Source: Liolophura sinensis (Eukaryota > Mollusca > Polyplacophora > Chitonida > Chitonidae). Taken from it: a DNA stretch of 64,000 bases. This document shows positions 1-10,899 of the stretch, in pieces; the first letter of the stretch is position 1, and each line of letters opens with the position of its first letter. The notes beneath the pieces were generated by a model, which had not been told where the DNA came from, did no database searches, and worked only from the letters and a program-made list of their open reading frames with translations. Made by a program: the position numbers and the translations under genes. The stretch covers positions 24,437,127 to 24,501,126 of the forward strand of contig NC_088297.1 of NCBI RefSeq assembly GCF_032854445.1, read 5' to 3'.

Positions 1-880
1 GGTGACACATGGTGGTCAAAACAGATGCTGAGAACACATAGATGACACATGGTGGTCAAAACAGATGCTGAGAGCACATAGGTGACACATGGTGGTCAAA
101 ACAGATGCTGAGAGCACATAGGTGACACTTGATGGTCAATACAGATGCTGAGAGCACATAGGTGACACATGGTGGTCACATCACATGGTGAGAGCACACA
201 GGTGACACATGGTGGTCAAAACAGATGCTGAGAGCACATAGGTGACACTTGGTGGTCAAAACAGATGCTGAGAGCACATAGGTGACACATGGTGGTCACA
301 TCACATGGTGAGAGCACACAGGTGACACATGGTGGTCAAAACAGATGCTGAGAGCACATAGGTGACACTTGGTGGTCAAAACAGATGCTGAGAGCACATA
401 GGTGACACTTGGTGGTCAAAACAGATGCTGAGAGCACATAGGTGACACTTGGTGGTCACATCACATGGTGAGAGCACACAGGTGACACATGGTGGTCAAA
501 ACAGATGCTGAGAGCACATAGGTGAAGCATGGTGGTCATATCAAATGCTGAGAACACATACGTGACACATGGTGGTCACACCAGAGGGTGAGATCTCCGA
601 TGGTAAGAACACATAGGTGACACATTCTGGTCATGCTAGATGCTGAGAACACATAGGATGTACTCGATGGTCACACCAGAGGGTGCGAACGCCGCACAAA
701 GTGACACATGCTGATCACACCAGATTCTGAGATCACATAGGTAGCACATGGTGATCACAACAGATTCTGAGAACACATATGTGATCATATCAGATGCTGA
801 GAACGCACAGACGGCACATAATGGGAACACCAGATGCTGGGAACACAGCATATGTTGAGAAGTGTTGAGAAGGCATAGGT
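1..880. repeat. 40 bp minisatellite, truncated by the window edge
   Basis: The unit is 'ggtgacacatggtggtcaaa' + 'acagatgctgagagcacata', highly regular to about 520, then degenerating. A variant half-unit (ggtggtcacatcacatggtg) recurs every third to fourth copy. It lies in the RPTP intron after the GYSTKKKFIAAQG exon. Confidence 0.95.
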
Positions 881-1089
881 GGCCAAGAACTAGATATTTT
901 ATACATTGAAGCGTTACATACCAAGTTTTAAAACAAGTAAACATGCACACCAAATATTTAATAATCAGTTACACAAACGCCGAAACATTACAGCTCATGA
1001 TTCAAACAAATTAACAAGCAACCCAAAAGAAGCAAAGTGTAATACAGTCAAGCATTTTGATCGAGAATCCGGTATCTTGTTTAACTGAC

Positions 1090-1126
1090 CTTGTGCCGCT
1101 ATAAATTTCTTCTTCGTAGAATATCC
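1090..1126 (-). CDS. RPTP exon: phosphatase domain, GYxxxxxFIAAQG segment
   Basis: A 37 nt micro-exon, phase 0 in and phase 1 out, with a gttgcag acceptor and a CAAG|gtcagt donor. It encodes GYSTKKKFIAAQ plus the first base of Gly, matching the PTP motif GYxxxxxFIAxQGP that follows INASYIDG. The remainder of the catalytic domain would lie left of the window. The intron that follows (position 1089 downward) begins with about 200 bp of ordinary sequence and then enters the 40 bp minisatellite at 1-880. Confidence 0.9.
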
Positions 1127-1348
1127 CTGCAACAAATCATACAAATCGTATCAGGAATCGAAAAGTTCGCTGAAACCTGTATTAACATGATATGTAATCA
1201 CGGAGCTAAATCCTTACTGAAAGACCACTGAAAACTGAGTCAAAACAACTTTTATTTCCTCATTTATTATTAGATTGATTTGGGCTAAATTAATTACAGT
1301 CTCGTGGTTTAGTTCTATGATAAATAATTATCAGCAATGAGAACCTAC

Positions 1349-1425
1349 ATCAATGTAACTGGCATTGATGAAATCCGAATAGGGATCGCTGTCACGTGGC
1401 TCCAAGACAACGCGAGAGTGGTCAT
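1349..1425 (-). CDS. RPTP exon: phosphatase domain, YDHSRV...DFINASYID segment
   Basis: A 77 nt exon, phase 1 in and phase 0 out, with a cgttacag acceptor and a GAT|gtaggttc donor. With the preceding T it encodes (Y)DHSRVVLEPRDSDPYSDF then INASYID. These are two hallmark PTP motifs: the DHSRV strand, and the (D)xxxxDYINAS(Y)I(D) segment that lies next to the phosphotyrosine-binding loop. Recognition of the family is unambiguous. Confidence 0.95.
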
Positions 1426-1741
1426 CTGTAACGAAAAAAATGATCATGTGGGGTTTTGGAAGGGAATACACAAAATATGATTGAGTAATCTGCGTCAATA
1501 TAGTTTTAGTGCTGCCTCAGTGGAATGCCATAGCGATCAGGCATAACGTTTCGTCCAGACATTGTTTATGGACACAGCACTGATGGCACATTGTACAGAT
1601 CGCTTATCCCATTTCTGATGATATCAAATAATGCAATACCAGGATTATTGATTTAAAAGTGGAGTATAATGAGAAGGATCATTTGAAACAAAAATAAAAC
1701 CAATAAGAAAAAACCCACAAAAGGCCTTGAGATATACGCAC

Positions 1742-1829
1742 ATGGAACCATTCCTTTGTACCGGCATTTGTGCGCGTGTTGGGGTAAGAATGCTGTCTCT
1801 GACTTCTTCGACACACCTCCAGGTAAATT
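1742..1829 (-). CDS. RPTP exon: phosphatase domain, first segment
   Basis: An 88 nt exon, phase 0 in and phase 1 out, with an attgtcag acceptor and a CCAT|gtgcgtat donor. It encodes NLPGGVSKKSETAFLPQHAH then KCRYKGMVP and the first base of a Tyr codon. This matches the family pattern LPxG...ENxxKNRYxxIxPY at the N-terminus of PTP domains; the usual 'NRY' is 'CRY' here. The joined product runs straight into DHSRV of the next exon. Confidence 0.85.
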
Positions 1830-2200
1830 CTGACAATCAGAAAATAGAGGGTGCATTATCACCCAGGGCCAAATATAGCGCCTTCTGTCTCGTGGAAATT
1901 ATTTTTCAAAAACTAGCTCTTTTTTGTCTGAATTAAAGCTTACACACACAAGAAACGAGAAATCAAATAGTTCACCTACTCATATTGTTACATGCAGAGG
2001 AACTTAAATAACGATGACTCTTGAAGACGAATAAAAAAAGCTTGATACAGTCAGAACAGCTATATCTTGCTTAGTTTCATGCACACACTATCGATGAAAT
2101 TTTACATTGCGTTTCCTTTAACATATCTCCTTCTACCCACAGTGTTCTGATAAAATTCATCGATGAAAGAATACACACAAACACACACACACGTATTTAC

Positions 2201-2340
2201 CTCAAATTCATCCGCCAGGGCTTCTGGATCCGCGTCACAATAGCCGACAATTGTCACCAGTTCATTTATACCAATGACCTTGGTTAACATGACCGAATTC
2301 GTGGCATGACTGCCCCTTTTATTTGAAACCTTGAGACTGT
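2201..2340 (-). CDS. RPTP exon: juxtamembrane / wedge region before the phosphatase domain
   Basis: A 140 nt exon, phase 1 in and phase 0 out, with a tattgcag acceptor and a GAG|gtaaat donor. It encodes a linker, then a helix-like stretch (TKVIGINELVTIVGYC) and ADPEALADEFE. In RPTPs an acidic 'EF/EY' motif immediately before the LPxG start of the catalytic domain marks this wedge region. The next exon begins NLPGG, so the join reads DEFE-NLPGG as expected. A (CA)n tract lies just past the donor. Confidence 0.8.
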
Positions 2341-3054
2341 CTGCAATACAGAAAGAAGGGGCATATGTATACAAAGTGTTTGCTGCTAAGGTCTTCTTAA
2401 CCACAAATGTCCAGAGCTTTATTCACACGGGGCTGGGGAGGGGGGGAGGGGGGGGCGCTCCGTTGCTGAGGGTGTAGCACGCCATGACCCATCAGCTGTG
2501 AGTTTTAAGTCCAGCTCATGCCGGCTTCCTCTCCGACCGTATGTGCCACGGTCTTGAGTACGGCGTAAAACACCCATGAAATAAATAAACAATTAAAGTA
2601 TTCACACGGTCAACTCTGTAAACCTGATAAAACCTGACCCTAAGTCTGGCCCCTCGATCATTCCTCCGTTAACCTCTAAGGCACCAAGCTGCCTGTCGTA
2701 TTATCAAAGCCACTCACAAAACGATGAGGATATCATTACCATGATAACTCGGATAAACATTACACGTGTACATAGAACACATACCATGGTCCATTTGCAA
2801 AAAGCTTTGCAAATCTGGTTTTCGAAACATATCCCTGAATTGCTTCATTTGTTGCATTATAATCGAGATGTACAAATATAATACATAGTAAATATAGTCT
2901 ATGTTTCACGTCACTTCCTTGTGCCATTGCATGCCAAACAATGATTGGCTTACACTGACAGTGCCAGAATAGTGATAGATAGTGATCTTTTGCTGAGACT
3001 CCATCATAAATATGACGCCATCGGACACATCACAGAAAAATTCGTGAAGGAAAT

Positions 3055-3136
3055 ACCAGAAACCTACTAAATAAATATTATTGATTTATTTATTATTTAT
3101 TTAATTTATTTATTTTATTTTGTAGGTTTCTGGGCC
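3055..3136. repeat. AT-rich hairpin with ~12 bp arms
   Basis: ccagaaacctac near 3056 and gtaggtttctgg near 3122 are perfect inverted arms around a (TTTA)n-like loop. It lies in the intron between juxtamembrane exons. It may be a small palindromic element. Confidence 0.7.
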
Positions 3137-3450
3137 GTATTTACGAAATAAATAAATACAGGAACAGAGCCTGTTGCTCTCTGATAAAATATCGTACATT
3201 CTTCGATAAAACGGACACCATTTTGTACCTCTTTTTTGACAGTTGGCCTATATGCATTGACCTGTGCTGGAACATGCCCAACCTATTGTTTGTGGTTTGT
3301 TTCGTTAAGCATTATGGTTTTTTTTACTTTAAAATCTTCCTCAGAAACGAGATTGTAAATCACAACAGATTCACATCCGAACAAAGCATTTATGTACGTT
3401 AGGGAATAGCGGAGTAACACTAAAACTCCGCCATACTTATATGAACGCAC

Positions 3451-3518
3451 CAGTTACGATGATTGGCCTGTTGACGATATTGTCAGAATCAGATTCCGAG
3501 TTCCTTCGCGCAGACCTC
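3451..3518 (-). CDS. RPTP exon: short cytoplasmic juxtamembrane exon
   Basis: A 68 nt exon, phase 2 in and phase 1 out, with a ttccacag acceptor and a G|gtgcgttc donor. Joined to the transmembrane exon it continues the basic run (RRRRSARRNSESDSDNIV) and ends NRPIIVT. The Arg/Ser/Asp-rich composition is typical of a juxtamembrane linker and offers possible serine phosphorylation sites, which is inference. The support is exact phase agreement with both neighbours plus consensus splice sites; there is no domain to recognise. Confidence 0.7.
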
Positions 3519-4204
3519 CTGTGGAATAAAGCATGTACATAGTTAATTTTGTTACTGCTACTTTTTATTTCCATATTTCATTTACTTGGTTAATCTTTTA
3601 ACTATACACAGATCCTCGACAGTGTTATGACACCTTCGTAATCCTGAGATTGACTATTTGTTTGATTTAGTGGTTAACTGTTGTTTAACGCCATTCTCAA
3701 GATTTTTAAGGAACAGCAGTGTTCTGATTCACCATACGACACCATATTTGTTGAAGGCAAATGGTATTCAGTAAACGCAAGGCTATGCAAACAGCCGCAT
3801 GAGCACAATCGGCCGCATATTGCCACCAAGGCCTAACTTAACAGTGAGAGATGAGCATCTACAAATTCCACGTCCAGGGCTGGCTTTGAACTCTCAAGTC
3901 GCGTGTCTCTTTGTTACATTGGATGAATAAATGCTTGGGGTTTAAAGTCGTGCTTAACAATGTTTCAGTCATATGACGACGAGGAATCATTAGGTGTGTG
4001 TACATATACTGCGCCTTCTTGTGGCAGGATGGGTCCATGACGCAAAAGTGCTGACGCCACTGAAGTATCATACCGAAGACACCAAACATGACACGCCACT
4101 CAGTCACATTATACTGACACCGGGCCAACCGGCCCTTTTCTTAGCTTTTACCTTTCTGCCGAGCGCCAAGCGAGACGGCAACAATTACCGGCAACACAGA
4201 GTTA

Positions 4205-4665
4205 TCTCCGAAATAACTCAACCATCTCCCAAACCGAATAAGCATCTACGACCAAAATAAACATCTCCCAAGCTAAGCAAACATCTACGGCCATATCAGA
4301 CAAGCATTTTACAAATCAAAAATGCATCTCCCAAACTTAACACATATCTCTAAAACCGAATAACCATTTCCCACACCAAGCAAGTATCTCCCAAACCAAT
4401 CAACCATCTCCAAAACCGAATAAGCATCTGCAAAACCAAACAAGCGTCTCACAAAGCAAACAAGTATCTCCCAAACCACATAAGCATCTCCCAAACCATA
4501 CAAGCATCTCTCCAAACCAAACAAGCATCTCCAAAACCTAATAAGCATCTCCCAAATTAGATAATCATCTCCCAAACCAAACAAGAATCTCCCAAACCGC
4601 AAAAACATCCCCAAAAACGAATAATCATCTGCAAAACCAAACAATCATCTCTCAAACCAAAGCAA
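4205..4665. repeat. ~22 bp minisatellite 'aagcatctcccaaaccaaac'
   Basis: About 20 imperfect copies. Four to five copies of the same unit in reverse orientation occur at 5900-5990 ('gggagatgtttgctcgtttcggcagatgctt'). The long minus-strand open frame across it is a repeat artefact. Confidence 0.9.
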
Positions 4666-4669
4666 GGTC

Positions 4670-5895
4670 CACCAAAAGCACTCGGACAGCATGTTGGAGA
4701 AGACTCACCGCCTGGTAAACCTTTTAGTCAGTAGAATTTAAATCAGTATAAATTAACAAGTTAGGGGTTAAATATTTAGTGTGTATCGAATCTGTAGTGT
4801 TTGCTGTATTTTGGCACATACTGCCTTGTTTTCTCGCCTGAACCAATCAGTCGACAGGATTTCCTTGTAGTACCTATGGTCTTTGACAGTTCTACATTCT
4901 GCAATGAGTATAATACTCTGTTGCTCGACACTGCGTCTAGGCGAAATATTTATATTGTTGAAGCGAATCTGAGGCTTTGGTGTAGATAAAGATAGTATTA
5001 GGAGCAATGTTTTATTACTTTTTTCTAGCCCTGGAAATACAACTGGGCATTTGTAGCCTGTTGACCACGAATTTACAGTGCACCCAGAATACTCACGTGG
5101 CCTGGTTACAGGGGATGCCGCACATAGGCTACTGTTTGTAACGTTGTTGTAATAATCCTGGCCTATCTATACAATGTTCTCATGATAATGTTTGGAAGTT
5201 AGAAGTGATAATCGACATCAACAGTACAACTATTCCACAATGTTATACAAGTATATACTGAGACTGGGACAGTCCTGTCGGAGAAAAGCTGAATATGCAG
5301 AATTTCGTGTGTCCTTAAAATAAACCCATGTACTTCTGTTGTCTTGGAGTGATCGTTTCCGTTTTAATATAGCATGCTTCTACATGTATAGTGACTTATA
5401 CATAAATGAAGCGTGTATTTAATATATAGGAAGCAATTTTCTTGTTATAAATGTCATGAAACAAAAGAATATGTTCATTATCAGATCATAGATCACGACG
5501 TAAAGTTTTGCTATTGTCATGTCGAAGGGAGCAGTCCAAAGCTAACAATAATAAATAACGTCGTACAATATTACAACAATATATTTGCAATTGCATTTGT
5601 CACGAGTCTGGTTTAATGTTATACAGTAACCAAAAGTTAAATGTAGAAAGAACTGAACCATAACCTATGCCCGCCCCATTATAGTACTCTATTAAAATAA
5701 AATAGAGGTAGGGATATGCAAACACCTGAATTTAATCACATAATGTGGTGTTAGGCACATTAATGAGAGTGTCGGATATATAATTAAAGACATTTTGATA
5801 TACATTGTCTCACAAGATCTCACAAGTTGGCAATCTTTGGTCACTAAATTCATTTACCCAGTTCTGATAATTACCTCCCCTGCTTTAGTTACTTT
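4670..5895. other. RPTP intron sequence without recognisable features
   Basis: AT-rich, no exon-like segment with matching phase on the minus strand, no repeat homologous to others in the window. Confidence 0.5.
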
Positions 5896-6339
5896 ACTTT
5901 GAAAGACGCTTGTCCCGTTCGGGAGATGTTTGCTCGTTTCGGCAGATGCTTATTTCCTTTGGGTGTTGCATATTTCATTTGAAAGATGTATTTGAGGGGT
6001 ATTGGGCTTCCATAGATTAGCACTCCAGCGCGGAACTATGACCATGGAGCCGCCCACAAATGCGGTAACACGATAGCGTAAAACACCAATCAATTAAATA
6101 AAATTAATAAATCCAAGCATGTTTACGCATCATGTGCAGTATAAATCAGATTACAAGCTCTAAATGGCATGTCATTAGCGCCCTGGCATGCAGTGCGTCG
6201 TCATTCTGTCACGACGTATACTCCGCCTCAGTTCAGTAAAATGCCTTGCCTACAAGTCCCGTATACAGTGTTTCTGGGGCTGTATTTATGGCGCAGATAG
6301 TTCATGAGTGATAAATGGCACCCACTTCTGTCTACGTAC

Positions 6340-6472
6340 CGTCTTCGCCTCAGGAATATCACAACAACAACAACAAGGGCGAGAATAACAACGAAACCCA
6401 GTACTCCTCCCACAATGGCCCCAGTCGTGGACGAGGATAAAGCTGCAGTGCTCATGTCTGTGGCTCCAGTTG
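6340..6472 (-). CDS. RPTP exon: transmembrane segment
   Basis: A 133 nt exon, phase 1 in and phase 2 out. It encodes a Ser/Thr-rich stem (TGATDMSTAALSSSTTGA), then a single strongly hydrophobic helix (VGGVLGFVVILALVVVVVIF) followed by a stop-transfer run LRRR. The acceptor is gttatcag and the donor CG|gtacgtag. It sits between the last EGF exon and the phosphatase exons, as expected for a type I receptor. The EGF region is therefore outside and the phosphatase inside. Confidence 0.85.
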
Positions 6473-6775
6473 CTGATAACACAAAAGATTAAGGGCATGG
6501 GACCATAGGGATTACTGATAGTAAGAGATCTGAATGATAAGGTATAAATGTAAAGGCGGAATTATAACATACAAAAGTGGGAATCAGATAATGAAATCGA
6601 AATAGAAAACTGGGATGATGTGAGAACATATAGGGACAGAACGATTGTGAAAGTCAAGTGGGCCTTAAATGAAAGTTTGGTTCCACAAACGGGCATACCA
6701 GCCACACAAATCACAGTGAGAGCGGAGAAATCTACAAATTTCTTGTCCAAGACCGGGTTTAAACCCACATACTTA

Positions 6776-7375
6776 TAAAGTGGTGACCCATAGTAGCCAC
6801 GATATCAATGTAGTTATAGGTCTGTGGGCCATAGTAGCCACGATGTGGACGTAGTTCTAAGGTAGCGGCCACACTGTGGATGTAGTTCTCAGGTGATAAC
6901 CCATAGCAGACACGATGTGGATGTACTTCTAAGGTGGCGACCCATAGAGGCCACGCTGAGGACGTAGTCATAGGTTATAGCAGCAACGGTATGGACGCAT
7001 TTATAGGCTAGTCACCCTTGGCAGTCACGATGTTGACGTAGTTATATGGTAACATGTGACCCATAGCAGCAACAGTGTGGAAGTAGTTATAGGCTAGTCA
7101 CCCTTGGCAGTCACGATGTGAACGTGACTGTAAGGTGGACGTAGTGATATGGTAACATGTGACCCATAGCAGCAACAGTGTGGAAGTAGTTATAGGCTAG
7201 TCACCCTTGGCAGTCACGATGTGAACGTGACTATAAGGTGGACGTAGTGATATGGTAACATGTGACCCATAGCGGCCACAGTGTGGAAGTAGTTATAGGC
7301 TGGTCACCCGTAGCGGCCACAGTGTGGAAATAGTTATAGGCTGGTCACTCGTAGCGTCCAGTATATAGACGAAGA
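6776..7375. repeat. Tandem repeat, 'gtgacccatagcagccacgatgtggacgtagttatagg' type
   Basis: Units of about 60-65 bp, with a near-identical higher-order unit of about 125 bp repeated at 7020-7270. In the RPTP intron next to the transmembrane exon. Confidence 0.85.
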
Positions 7376-7639
7376 TTATAAGGCGGTCGGTTTTACAAAT
7401 CTCGCGTGATAATGAGTGAAAAACAGATAGTGCAACGATCTCCAGGCAGGGTAGCTACAATGTGAGCGTTGTTACAGAATGGTGAAAATCAATAACCACC
7501 TTATGGACTTAACAGATTCATAGAGTGATGAATCAGAGGAACGAGGTACAAAGGTACCATCTTATGGGTTTAATTATAGAATGGTATAGAATTTTAGAAG
7601 AACAGCCACAATATGGGAGAATTTACAGAGTGCTACACC

Positions 7640-9690
7640 AAAGCAGGCATGGTACAGAGGTTATTATACAGAGGTGAACCAAAGCAGGCATGGTACAGAG
7701 GTTATTATAGGGTGGTGAACCAAAGCAGGCATGGTACAGAGGTTATTATACAGAGGTGAACCAAAGCAGGCATGGTACAGAGGTTATTTTAGAGTGGTGA
7801 ACCAAAGCAGGCATGGTACAGAGGCTATTATACAGAGGTGAACCAAAGCAGGCATGGTACAGAGGTTATTATAGGGTGGTGAACCAAAGCAGGCATGGTA
7901 CAGAGGTTATTATACAGAGGTGAACCAAAGTAGGCATGGTACAGAGGTTATAATACAGAGGTGAACCAAAGCAGGCATGATGCAGAGGTTATTATTGAGT
8001 GGTGTACCAAAGCAGGCATGATACAGAGGTTATTATCGAGTGGTGAACCAAAGCAAAATGATACAGAGGTTATTATAGAGTGGTGAACCAAAGCAGACAT
8101 GGTACAGAGGTTATTATACAGAGGTGAACCAAAGCAGGCATGGTACAGAGGTTATTACAGGGTGATGAACCAAAGCAGGCATGGTACAGAGGTTATTATA
8201 CAGAGGTGAACCAAAGCAGGCATGATGCAGAGGTTATTATTGAGTGGTGTACCAAAGCAGGCATGATACAGAGGTTTTTTTAGAGTGGTGGACCAAAGCA
8301 GGCATGATACAGAGGTTATTATAGAGTGGTGAACCAAAGCAGGCATGGCACAGAGGTTATTATGGAGTGGTGAACCAAAGCAGGCATGATACAGAGGTTA
8401 TTATAAGGTGGTGAACCAAAGCAGGCATGATACAGAGGTTATTATACAGACGTGAACCAAAGCAGGCATGATACAGAGGGTATTATTGAGTGGTGAACCA
8501 AAGCAGGCATGATACAGAGGTTATTATCGAGTGGTGAACCAAAGCAAAATGATACAGAGGTTATTATTGAGTGGTGAACCAAAGCAGGCATGATATAGAG
8601 GTTATTATACAGAGGTGAACCAAAGCTGGCATGATACAGAGGTTATAATAGAGTGGTGAACCAAAGCAGGCATGATACAGAGGTTATTATTGAGTGGTGA
8701 ACCAAAGCAGGCATGATACAGAGGTTATTACTGAGTGGTGAACCAAAGCAGGCATGATACAGAGGTTATTATAGAGAGATGAACCAAAGCAAACATGGTA
8801 CAGAGGTTATTTTAGAGTGGTGAACCAAAGCAGGCATGACACAGAGGTTATTTTAGAGTGGTGAACCAAAGCAGGCATGATACAGAGGTTATTATTGAGT
8901 GGTGAACCAAAGCAGGCATGATATAGAGGTTATTTTAGAGTGGTGAACCAAAGCAGGCATGATACAGAGGTTTTTATTGAGTGGTGAACCAAAGCAGGTA
9001 TGATACAGAGGTTATTATTGAGTGGTGTACCAAAGCAGGCATGATACAGAGGTTATTTTAGAGTGGTGAACCGAAGCAGGTATGATACAGAGGTTATTAT
9101 TGAGTGGTGTACCAAAGCAGGCATGATACAGAGGTTATTTTAGAGTGGTGAACCCAAGCAGGCATAATACAGAGGTTATTTTAGAGTGGTGAACCAAAGC
9201 AGGTATGATACAGAGGTTATTACTGAGTGGTGTACCAAAGCAGGCATGATACAGAGGTTATTATTGAGTGGTGTACCAAAGCAGGCATGATACAGAGTTT
9301 ATTTTAGAGTGGTAAACCAAAGCAGGCATGATACAGAGGTTATTATAGAGTGGTGAACCAAAGCAGGCATGATACAGAGGTTATTTGTGAGTGGTGTACC
9401 AAAGCAGGCATGATACAGAGGTTATTATTGAGTGGTGAACCAAAGCAGGCATGGTACAGAGGTTATTTAGAGTGGTCAGCCAAAGCAGGCATGGCACAGA
9501 GGTTATTATGGAGTGTTGAGCCAAAGCTGGCATGGTGCAGAGGTTATTATTGAGTGGTGAACCAAAGCAGACATGGCACAGAGGTTATTATAGAGTGGTA
9601 AACCAAAGCAGGCATGGCACAGAGGTTGTTATAGAGTGGTGAACCAAAGCAGGCGAGGCACAGAGGTTGTTACAGAGTGGTGAACCAGAA
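7640..9690. repeat. 41 bp minisatellite, array 1 (~50 copies)
   Basis: The unit is 'gtgaaccaaagcaggcatga' + 'tacagaggttattatagagtg'. The same unit forms array 2 at 13318-15490. All open frames in it are repeat artefacts. Confidence 0.97.
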
Positions 9691-10370
9691 TAGTAAGGTT
9701 ACCTTTTTTTCTGGGGAGAAGATTTTTTTCAGGGGAGTGTACTTTGAATTGTTATAGACTACTGACATCTAATAAATTTCCATTAACCGTTATTTTTTAT
9801 AATTCTGCTTTTGCGGAGACCGGTTGGTACCATATAAGAATTTGCAATAACTGTTAGAATGAAATTCTAAATGAAGTCAATTGACAAGAGGAGGAATTTG
9901 AACGCCTAAACGGCCTAATCACCATGACGTCGCATACTGACGTCATATGCCGCCTTGGTATTTACGACCGGCATAACGTGACGACCCCTTTGAGAAACAG
10001 CGCCTAGGTTTTACCCTCCATATTATAGTCTTTCATGTTGTAATTATCCTGTGACCAAAACACATGACCATTTACGTTGGCACATTTGTTACCTAAATCA
10101 CTGCTCAGTTCACCCGGGCATGAATAAGTGTGCTACAAAAGAAAACACCTGCATGCTGATACAAGACATAAACATGATTGTGAGAACAGTAGAACATGAC
10201 AACCACGGGGGAATGATTTGCAACAATTTTCTCGAAAATATAGTATTTGGGGAGTTGCGCAATCATGCACTAGTAAATTTCTGACGAACAGGTTCTATCA
10301 ACAAACCACCCCTCGCATCATAGCCTCCTACTCCTTATCTCATCCTTCCATGCGTCTAACAGGTTGTTCC
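9690..10370. other. Spacer shared with the second 41 bp array
   Basis: 9700-9900 ('actgacatctaataaatttccattaac...gacaagaggaggaatttga') is clearly related to 15490-15700. The rest (9900-10370) has nothing recognisable. Confidence 0.7.
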
Positions 10371-10406
10371 TTCACATCTGTTATAACAGTTTCCCACTCT
10401 TACTTA

Positions 10407-10763
10407 CAGGTAAGAAACAGATACCTTCCTCCCACCCGTAATCCCAGCTTCCCAATCTCACATGTAGGTGTCTGACAGATTTTCCCCTCCCAACCGTCAT
10501 CGCTTTGAAAATAACATTGATACAAGCAAAGCCTTCCCAATCTAACCTGTAGGTGCCTGAAAGGCACTCCCCCTACCCATCATCGCAGCTTCCCAATCCT
10601 ACCTGTAGGTATCTGACAAGTTCTCCCCTCCAACCGTTATCACAGCTTCCCAAAACTACCTGTAGGTACCCGACAGATTCTCCCCTCCAACCGTTATCAA
10701 AACTTCCCGAAATTACCTGTAGGTGCCCGATAGGATACCCCTCCCACCCGTCATCAAAATTAC
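10407..10763 (-). repeat. Exon-tail / 5' splice-site array A (~57 bp units)
   Basis: Minus-strand units read 'GACGGGTGGGAGGGG...G.CACCTACAG|gta...'. Donor-like junctions fall at 10763, 10716, 10659, 10602, 10546, 10461 and 10407 (first intronic base on the minus strand), so spacing is 47, 57, 57, 56, 85 and 54. The 85 bp gap contains an inserted 31-mer (10502-10532). Confidence 0.85.
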
Positions 10764-10895
10764 CTTTAGGTGTTTGACAAGTTCTTCCTTCCCAACCTTC
10801 TTCGCATGTCCCATAACAGAGGTCTTGCCCGCAGTAAAGTTTATTTATACAATGACAGTCTTCTCCACACTTGGTAGCCTGCGAAGTGTCACAGC
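10764..10895 (-). CDS. RPTP exon: EGF-like module 7 (type A), with tandemly repeated donor
   Basis: A 132 nt phase 1-1 exon with a tttgtgttgtag acceptor. It encodes an eight-cysteine module, with the core KCGEDCHCINKLYCG and the ending GWEGRTCQTPK. The phase-1 donor (CCTAAAG|gtaatt) is the first of seven donor-like sites, because the exon's last ~40 bases plus donor are tandemly repeated downstream (10407-10763). The reading frame stays open through the first three repeat copies. Only the proximal donor keeps phase 1: the next donors are 47, 104 and 161 nt further on, all 2 modulo 3. I therefore take the proximal site as the functional one. Confidence 0.85.
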
Positions 10896-10899
10896 CTAC

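Noticed and set aside
10051-10475. Plus-strand open frames over the intron between EGF and transmembrane exons
   Set aside because: Antisense to the RPTP gene and overlapping the splice-site array; no coding signature.
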